This document shows positions 7,795 to 12,329 of a stretch of DNA of 12,329 bases, piece after piece. The notes beneath the pieces were generated by a model that worked only from the letters and a program-made list of their open reading frames with translations, was not told the origin of the DNA and made no database searches. How positions within the stretch are numbered: position 1 is the stretch's first letter; every line of letters begins with the position of its first letter. Origin of the DNA: Phycisphaeraceae bacterium (GTDB taxonomy: Bacteria > Planctomycetota > Phycisphaerae > Phycisphaerales > Phycisphaeraceae); NCBI GenBank assembly GCA_016763955.1, contig JAESSU010000104.1:1-12329 (forward strand). The letters are read 5' to 3'. A program made the translations under genes and the position numbers.

Positions 7795-7836
7795 GAGCGT
7801 CTAACATATTTTTATATTGTTTATATGTATCGGTTT

Positions 7837-7889
7837 AAAAAAAAACACCAACGAAGATCGATGCTATACGTCAGCGTCCCGTTGTGTCG
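7837..7889 (-). terminator. Possible terminator downstream of ispF with nine T residues
   Basis: On the minus strand CAACG (7879-7883) can pair with CGTTG (7849-7853), extended by two pairs past a bulged G, and the 3' arm runs into nine T residues (7845-7837). The loop is large (about 25 bases), so the hairpin is unconvincing alone. Its position just after the ispF stop and the repeat core supports a transcript end here. Confidence 0.35.
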
Positions 7890-7946
7890 CAGCTATTTTT
7901 CGTAGCGATACAGACCGTGAGCCAATACAAATCAGCTGCAATGATG
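7859..7946. repeat. Second copy of the intergenic repeat core, after ispF
   Basis: Bases 7884-7940 match 5785-5842 at about 50 of 58 positions, with one gap. The weaker left part also shares CGATGC, TCAGCG and CCC blocks in order. On the minus strand it begins directly after the ispF stop: GTTCATCATTGCAGCT is the other copy's terminal repeat with three extra bases. The GCAGCT(n)ATTT / AAATAGCTGC stem is kept, while the CGACAC/GTGTCG hairpin and the left inverted terminus are missing. Both copies have the same orientation relative to the gene they follow. Confidence 0.65.
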
Positions 7947-7948
7947 AA

Positions 7949-8440
7949 CTAGTGTTTAACCAACATTGTCACCACATGACAGGCAATTGCGCGACCTTCG
8001 CCGATGGCATCGACCTTTTCATGGGTCTTGCCCTTAAGGTTCACTTGGCTTATCTCACATTGCAAGAGTGCTGCAATTTTTTCTCGCATCGCCAGCTTAT
8101 GGGGGGAAAGCTTAGGGCGCTGGAGGATCACGGTAATATCCATATTGCCAATGCTGTAGCCAGCTTGTTGCATCCGGCGGACAGCTTCTTGGACGAAGAG
8201 AACCGAGTCTGCTCCCTTGAATTTTGGATCATTGTCCGGGAAGAGTTGGCCAATATCTTCAAGGCCCAATGCCCCGAGAATCGCATCGGTCACTGAGTGA
8301 AGTACGACATCACCATCAGAGTGTGCGACGCAACCCATATCGTGTTCGAGTTTGCACCCGCCGACGATCAGGTCGTAACCTACTTCCATGCGATGCAGGT
8401 CAAAGCCATGTCCAATGCGATAGGGAAGTTCCTTACTCAT
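7949..8440 (-). CDS. ispF: 2-C-methyl-D-erythritol 2,4-cyclodiphosphate synthase
   Basis: This enzyme of the MEP isoprenoid pathway cyclises 4-diphosphocytidyl-methylerythritol 2-phosphate to the 2,4-cyclodiphosphate with release of CMP. The 163-aa length is normal for the homotrimeric, zinc-dependent family. GHGFDLHR carries the metal ligands D14 and H16, and AHSDGDVVLHSV (39-50) carries the third, H48; all three are shifted by six from E. coli D8, H10 and H42. DIGQLFPD (62-69) is the conserved loop over the active site. The start ATG 8440 overlaps the stop of the upstream gene as ATGA, so translation is probably coupled. It is the last gene of a minus-strand run, and the repeat core and T-runs follow its TAG. 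No ispD is next to it. Confidence 0.96.
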   Translation of the reverse strand: MSKELPYRIGHGFDLHRMEVGYDLIVGGCKLEHDMGCVAHSDGDVVLHSVTDAILGALGLEDIGQLFPDNDPKFKGADSVLFVQEAVRRMQQAGYSIGNMDITVILQRPKLSPHKLAMREKIAALLQCEISQVNLKGKTHEKVDAIGEGRAIACHVVTMLVKH

Positions 8441-9366
8441 TTTGCAGGTTGTCCGGATGCCGGGACGGGGGTGACTGCAGTTGCAGGATCAACTTCGGTT
8501 GTCCCGGGGGCGGGGGCGGGTTTTTGGGCTTGTTGAACCTGTGCTAAACGTTGCTTGATGATTTTAATATGCCCAGCTTCTGCCTGCTTCACTGCAGCCG
8601 TAGTGGTATTAAGATTCGTCACAACTGTTTTTAGTTCTACACTAAGTGATTCATCAAGAATTTGGGTGTTCTTTTTTTCTGCATCAAATTTCCATTTCCC
8701 AAAGTTGTTTGCCAAGAAATCGACAAACTTTTGGAAGGCTCCCCAACGTGCCAAATTAGCTTTTCGGACTACTAAAGCGGACTGTGGTGAAAGCTGATAA
8801 ATATAACCACGGGCTACTTTGAGTTTATTTTCACCGGTGAGTGATGTTTTGTTCATCAATTGAACCAGTGCTTTGTCGACATTTCCCAGTGCTGCTGTGA
8901 AATTATATTCTGCATCTGCAATGAGTTTGACCTGTACAGAAAGTTTTTGGAGCGTGGGTTGGTCTAGCGTCATCATGGGCTTACCATCGGAGATCGCATT
9001 GGCTGCTTTGACAGCCTCATCGACCTTCAGTCGTTCTTGCAATAGTGCTTTGTCGAGCATTTGCTTCACAGCCATGACCTGTTTGATTTCTTCTTGGGTC
9101 AATGCTTTGCTAGCAACTGGATTGGCACTAACCGTTGCAGGAGGTGTTGGCACATCCGTTACCACAGTCGGTTGAGCAATCGCTTGCGTAGCGGGTGCAT
9201 CCTGTGAGATCACCGTTGGCGTTGGCAGGGAATCCTTTTCCTTTTGCGTGATCATAATAAATGCACCTGCCCCGACTAGGCCGAGAATCAGGCCAATGGC
9301 TAGTACCGCAATATTGGACATACCGCGTTCTTGTGTGGTGCCAGAATTATTTTGAGGTGATGACAT
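8437..9366 (-). CDS. Uncharacterised single-span membrane protein with a helical domain
   Basis: I do not recognise this 309-aa protein. It has a short polar N-terminus, one membrane helix (about residues 17-40, IAVLAIGLILGLVGAGAFIMI), a Pro/Thr/Ala-rich linker (about 47-90), then a largely helical, cysteine-free domain (about 92-285) rich in Lys, Leu, Gln and Ala, and a Pro/Ala-rich tail (EVDPATAVTPVPASGQPAK). This fits an anchored protein with a domain outside the cytoplasm, although no signal peptidase site is seen. ATG 9366 has AGGAG five bases upstream; a second Met (residue 16) is possible but has no such site. Its stop overlaps the ispF start by four bases, and the sigma-54 regulator ends 63 bases upstream, so the three may form an operon. 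The association with ispF may be only transcriptional convenience. Confidence 0.85.
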   Translation of the reverse strand: MSSPQNNSGTTQERGMSNIAVLAIGLILGLVGAGAFIMITQKEKDSLPTPTVISQDAPATQAIAQPTVVTDVPTPPATVSANPVASKALTQEEIKQVMAVKQMLDKALLQERLKVDEAVKAANAISDGKPMMTLDQPTLQKLSVQVKLIADAEYNFTAALGNVDKALVQLMNKTSLTGENKLKVARGYIYQLSPQSALVVRKANLARWGAFQKFVDFLANNFGKWKFDAEKKNTQILDESLSVELKTVVTNLNTTTAAVKQAEAGHIKIIKQRLAQVQQAQKPAPAPGTTEVDPATAVTPVPASGQPAK

Positions 9367-9429
9367 TCGATCTCCTACCCAATCGTGGGTTTCGTGAAAA
9401 ATATTTCAATTAACCCCTAAATAGGTCAT

Positions 9430-10884
9430 TTATTTTAAGCCGTATTCTTTGAGTTTACGATAAAGGGTTCGTTCACCAATGCCAAGCATTTTGGCAGCGG
9501 CTTCACGGTTCCCCGCGTGGATTCGCAGGGCTTCACGGATCGCCTGTTTCTCCATTTGATCCAGACTCGTCCCCCCCCCGGAAGCACCGACCCCGGTAAC
9601 ACCGACCCCGGTAGCACCGACGCCAGAAGCACCGGTAGTACCGCCTCTGAAATTTCCAAGCCCTGCGTTAGCTCTTGAATTAACCGCAGGACGCATTTCC
9701 ATGGGCAGATGGCATGGTTCTAAACGTGAACCGTCACAGACGACGATCATCTGTTGAATCGTATTGATAAGTTGACGAACATTGCCAGGCCAATTAAATG
9801 ACTGAAGGGCTGACATGGTATCCAAATCCACAGTAGGCAGTTCAATGCCCCTCTCCCCTGCAAATTTCGAGACATAGTGTGAAACCAGTAACGGGATATC
9901 TTCAGCACGTTCACGCAAAGGGGGTAGGTGTAACTCCACGCCACGGATTCGGAAATATAAATCTTCGCGGAAGGCTTTTTTCTCAACCGTTTTAGCAAGG
10001 TCATGATTGGTTGCTGAAACCAGACGCACATCCACATGTCTGGGCTCATTGGCTCCGACACGGACGACTTCGCCACTTTCTAAGACGCGCAATAGCTTCG
10101 CTTGCATAGCTGCTGGCATGTCGCCGATTTCATCAAGAAACAGCGTGCCTTTATCTGCAAATTCAAAGACGCCTTGTCGGTCACGTTCTGCATTGGTAAA
10201 TGCGCCTCGGACATGGCCAAAAAGTTCACTTTCCAAAATGCCTTCGGACAAACCTGCACAGTTCACTGGCTTAAATGTTTTTTTAGCACGCGGTGAATTT
10301 TGATGGATCGCCTGGGCGATAAGTTCCTTGCCAGTTCCCGATTCGCCGGTGATTAGGACCGGGATATTGCTATTACCAATCTGACGGATTTTGATCACTA
10401 GATCACGAATCGCTGGCGACTGGCCGATGATACCTTCTAGGCCGTACTCATGTTCTAGACGATCTTGGAGATTGGAATTCTGGCTTCGGAGCATCACTTC
10501 CCGCAGGGCGTTATTGCAAAGCGTGCGAAAACTATCAAGGTCCAGCGGTTTTTCAATAAAGTCATACGCCCCGCCTCGGATTGCCATCTTAGCGGTGGGG
10601 ACATCGCCATGAGCGGTGACCATGATTGTCTGGGCGTTTTCCTGAGTCTGACGGGCGGTGGCAAGGACCTGTTGGCCATCGTCTTCGTGATCCATCACCA
10701 GGTCAGTGACAATCAAATCAAACCTGCCATACTCCAGCTCATTGCAAGCAGACTCTAAGTCATGCACCACTGTACAGACATGCCCAAGGCGTTTTAGCGC
10801 CTCAGCCATCACTTCAGCATGCGAATCTTCATCATCAACGATGAGTATCTGTGCGGTCGGGATGTCGTTTTTAACTGATTTCAT
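9430..10884 (-). CDS. Sigma-54-dependent response regulator, NtrC family
   Basis: A 484-aa activator with three domains. A receiver (10-125) shows the acidic pair D17-D18, phospho-acceptor D61, T90 and K112. The AAA+ sigma-54 domain (150-385) shows Walker A GESGTGKE (180-187), the sigma-contact loop GAFTNA (227-232; the usual form is GAFTGA), Walker B GTLFLDEIGD (246-255), FREDLYFRI arginine-finger region (305-313) and WPGNVRQL (365-372). A Fis-type helix-turn-helix lies at 444-484 (NREAAAKMLGIGERTLYRKL). Phosphorylation by an unseen histidine kinase would drive ATP-dependent opening of sigma-54 promoters. The linker 415-440 is a Gly-rich GVGxT pentapeptide repeat ending in a 9-base G tract. 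There is no Shine-Dalgarno; a minus-strand promoter lies close to the start. The next gene begins 63 bases downstream. Which genes it controls cannot be seen here. Confidence 0.93.
   Translation of the reverse strand: MKSVKNDIPTAQILIVDDEDSHAEVMAEALKRLGHVCTVVHDLESACNELEYGRFDLIVTDLVMDHEDDGQQVLATARQTQENAQTIMVTAHGDVPTAKMAIRGGAYDFIEKPLDLDSFRTLCNNALREVMLRSQNSNLQDRLEHEYGLEGIIGQSPAIRDLVIKIRQIGNSNIPVLITGESGTGKELIAQAIHQNSPRAKKTFKPVNCAGLSEGILESELFGHVRGAFTNAERDRQGVFEFADKGTLFLDEIGDMPAAMQAKLLRVLESGEVVRVGANEPRHVDVRLVSATNHDLAKTVEKKAFREDLYFRIRGVELHLPPLRERAEDIPLLVSHYVSKFAGERGIELPTVDLDTMSALQSFNWPGNVRQLINTIQQMIVVCDGSRLEPCHLPMEMRPAVNSRANAGLGNFRGGTTGASGVGATGVGVTGVGASGGGTSLDQMEKQAIREALRIHAGNREAAAKMLGIGERTLYRKLKEYGLK
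9571..9640. repeat. 15-bp tandem repeat and 9-base C/G tract in the regulator linker
   Basis: Four 15-bp units (9581-9595, 9596-9610, 9611-9625, 9626-9640; consensus close to GTAGCACCGACCCCG) encode the pentapeptides GVGxT/S. They abut nine C residues (9571-9579), read as GGG GGG GGG in the gene. The unit is a multiple of three, so repeat number can change without a frameshift; the homopolymer can shift the frame and remove the DNA-binding domain. Confidence 0.8.
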
Positions 10885-10896
10885 AACTAAGGAAGC

Positions 10897-10925
10897 ATTG
10901 TCTTAACCAAGTCGCATAAGGTCAA
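10897..10925 (-). promoter_or_regulatory. Candidate sigma-70-type promoter of the response regulator
   Basis: On the minus strand TTGACC (10925-10920) and GACAAT (10902-10897) are separated by 17 bases. The start site would fall near 10890, leaving a leader of roughly six bases before ATG 10884, which would explain the missing Shine-Dalgarno. The match to the -10 consensus is modest. Confidence 0.35.
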
Positions 10926-10941
10926 GCTGCCAAGTCAAGAG

Positions 10942-10947
10942 TATACT
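10942..10947 (+). promoter_or_regulatory. Candidate -10 element of mqnA
   Basis: TATACT ends 8 bases before the ATG at 10956, so a transcript starting the usual 6-8 bases downstream would be leaderless or nearly so. The -35 region (10919-10924, AGGTCA) is poor and overlaps that of the divergent regulator promoter. No ribosome binding site precedes the ATG. Confidence 0.35.
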
Positions 10948-10955
10948 GTTAGATC

Positions 10956-11816
10956 ATGGATCATGCCCAAAACCAATGCAACGATTTTCACTCTCCTAGC
11001 CCCACGCCCCTGCGCGTTGGATGCGTTAGTTACCTTAATGCCAAGCCTCTTATTGCAGGTTTAGCAGAATCTCACCCCCAGTTGCAAGTCCGCTGTGATG
11101 TCCCCAGCGGGCTGCTGACGGATCTTTTGACAGGCCAGGTGGATATCGCGTTATGTCCGGTCGTGGATTATTATCGTAGTCACTGCCCACTAAAAATCGT
11201 GCCTTGTGGCGGGATTAGTAGCAAAGGGCATACGCTAACGGTTTGTTTATTTAGCCGAACGCCCATTGAAGAGCTCACAGAAATCCATGCGGACACCGAT
11301 AGCCATACCAGCGTGAACTTACTGCGTGTGATCATGGCCAAGCGATATCAGCGGGCCGTAAAAATCATCCCATATGACACCCGCTGTGACCAAACCTCCT
11401 CAAAGCCCGCACCTGATGCGATGCTCCTAATTGGCGATAAAGTTGTCACCAGCTCGCCTTTGGCGGTGCAATACCCCTATCAACTGGACATGGGCCAAGC
11501 ATGGACTCAACTGACTCATTTGCCATTTATGTTTGCGATCTGGCTTGCCAAAGAAGATGCAAACCTTGGGGAGCTTCCGCTTTGGCTAGCTGAAAATCGC
11601 AAACACAATCAAGCCCGCTGTGCTGAACTAGCACGTGAGTTTGCCCCCCAACATGGATGGCCTCAGCGGTTAGCCTATGAGTATCTCACCGAAAATTTAC
11701 ATTATGAAGTCGGTGACAATGAATTGCAGGCGATGGAACTTTTTGCCCAATATTTACATGAACTAAATCTCATCGACAAACCTTGTCCTTTAGCCTTTTA
11801 TACCCAACGGGTATGA
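10956..11816 (+). CDS. mqnA: Chorismate dehydratase of the futalosine menaquinone pathway
   Basis: MqnA dehydrates chorismate to 3-enolpyruvylbenzoate, the entry step of the futalosine route to menaquinone. The 286-aa protein has the family's periplasmic-binding-like fold signatures: RVGCVSYLNAKPL (20-32), GISSKGHTLTVCLFSRTPI, the SxTSVNLLRV segment, MLLIGDKVV and LPFMFAIWLAKE. The first 18 residues (HAQNQCNDFHSPSPTP) precede the conserved core and are poorly conserved-looking, so the true start could be slightly later, but no other good start with a ribosome site is visible. A -10-like TATACT lies just upstream. The gene diverges from the sigma-54 regulator across 71 bases. No other mqn gene is adjacent, so the pathway is presumably scattered, and menaquinone-based respiration is inferred for the organism. 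Confidence 0.93.
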   Translation: MDHAQNQCNDFHSPSPTPLRVGCVSYLNAKPLIAGLAESHPQLQVRCDVPSGLLTDLLTGQVDIALCPVVDYYRSHCPLKIVPCGGISSKGHTLTVCLFSRTPIEELTEIHADTDSHTSVNLLRVIMAKRYQRAVKIIPYDTRCDQTSSKPAPDAMLLIGDKVVTSSPLAVQYPYQLDMGQAWTQLTHLPFMFAIWLAKEDANLGELPLWLAENRKHNQARCAELAREFAPQHGWPQRLAYEYLTENLHYEVGDNELQAMELFAQYLHELNLIDKPCPLAFYTQRV

Positions 11817-11931
11817 TTTTATCTGCGTCCAAAACCCTTTGGATTCCTAAAATAAGAGTTCTCAGGGACCGGGGGGCCGGGGAGTCACGTACACTAGCGA
11901 TAGGACAAGGTCACTGACGATTGGTATAAAC

Positions 11932-12329
11932 ATGAACCACAAACCCCGAACATATCACAGCCAGATGCTTGCGGACTTTGTACGGCAGCTGCTCTTTACG
12001 CCTAAGTCCAAACGGCCCGAACAGATCGCCCATACCGAAGCCTTGCATGATCTAATTGAGCCAGATCAAAATTATCCCTTCGACTTTGTGAACCACCACA
12101 TCACCGGCTATCACAGTGAATCCGAATCCGTCGATGATGCGACAATCCTTGTCGGCCAAGCGTTGCTACCGGACCTAAGACAAATTATTGACGTGCTCTG
12201 CCTTTCTGCTGAATCATTGCCCGATGACGAACCGTTAACAGAGCTCGCAACGCTTGCTCAGCAGCTTCACGTTAGCACCAAGACCATTCACCGCTGGCGT
12301 GATCTAGGCCTGCGTTGGCGTCGCTATCG
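11932..12329 (+). CDS. Helix-turn-helix protein, possible planctomycete sigma-factor-like N-terminus (partial)
   Basis: An open frame from ATG 11932 runs off the right edge after 132 codons. The first 90 residues have no motif I can name with certainty, but YPFDFVNHHITGYH (48-61) followed by an LLPDLRQIIDVLC helix (78-90) resembles the N-terminal region of atypical sigma-70-family proteins of planctomycetes, as I recall them. Residues 102-132 form a DNA-binding helix-turn-helix of the MerR/excisionase kind (LTELATLAQQLHVSTKTIHRWRDLGLRWRRY), which in those proteins precedes the sigma regions 3 and 4. The start lacks a close Shine-Dalgarno. It lies 115 bases after mqnA on the same strand. Being a real gene is likely from the long frame and the recognisable HTH; the sigma-factor assignment is an inference that the missing C-terminus would decide. 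Confidence 0.6.
   Translation, partial: MNHKPRTYHSQMLADFVRQLLFTPKSKRPEQIAHTEALHDLIEPDQNYPFDFVNHHITGYHSESESVDDATILVGQALLPDLRQIIDVLCLSAESLPDDEPLTELATLAQQLHVSTKTIHRWRDLGLRWRRY

Noticed and set aside
5722..7946. The post-stop repeats as integron attC sites
   Set aside because: They follow stop codons and are inverted repeats, but I could not find the paired GTTRRRY/RYYYAAC core boxes, and the neighbouring genes are ordinary chromosomal genes rather than cassettes.
7817..8296. 159-aa plus-strand open frame opposite ispF
   Set aside because: It is the complement of ispF and the repeat core and shows no protein-like motifs.
9108..9117. TTGCTAGCAA inside the 309-aa gene as a second operator half-site
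   Set aside because: Only the 8-bp core matches the palindrome at 7705-7730; the AT-rich arms are absent and it is inside a coding region.
11861..11880. GC-rich CCGG-gggg-CCGG inverted repeat after mqnA as a terminator
   Set aside because: The stem is only 4 bp and no T-run follows on either strand.

Overview
The window looks like a chromosomal segment of a planctomycete, most likely from or near the class Phycisphaerae. The reasons are a prepilin-like protein with an H-X9-DG motif, a GntR-headed sugar-responsive regulator of a type common beside such proteins, a menaquinone gene of the futalosine pathway, and a right-edge protein resembling the N-terminus of planctomycete sigma-like factors. 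This placement is inferred from gene types only. Base composition looks moderate (about half G+C), and the AT-rich DNA is confined to intergenic regions.

Left part (1-2048): a partial prephenate dehydrogenase gene (tyrA, minus) diverges from accA (plus), the acetyl-CoA carboxylase carboxyltransferase alpha subunit. These are housekeeping genes.

Accessory carbohydrate-type block (2049-7730, all minus). In order of transcription there is a GntR/LacI-type hybrid regulator with a 26-bp palindrome over its start codon. A pseudopilin-like protein follows, its ribosome binding site lying just inside the overlap with the regulator gene. Then come two tandem paralogous lipoproteins of about 550 aa that look like clan GH-A glycosidases (TIM barrel plus C-terminal beta domain). 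The layout suggests a sugar-responsive locus: a regulator, a secreted or envelope protein, and two surface glycosidase-like lipoproteins. A 128-bp structured element with terminal inverted repeats sits exactly at the stop codon of the pseudopilin gene. A related core is found right after the stop codon of ispF.

Right part (7949-12329): a probable minus-strand operon carries a sigma-54-dependent NtrC-type response regulator, an uncharacterised single-span membrane protein and ispF (MEP isoprenoid pathway). The last two overlap by ATGA. The regulator carries a 9-base G tract and a 15-bp tandem repeat in the linker before its DNA-binding domain. Divergent from it is mqnA (plus), followed by a truncated helix-turn-helix protein that runs off the right edge.

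The strongest candidates for something undescribed are the inverted-repeat element with its shared core, the regulator palindrome overlapping its own start codon, and the duplicated glycosidase-like lipoproteins, which carry an altered motif at the presumed acid/base position.
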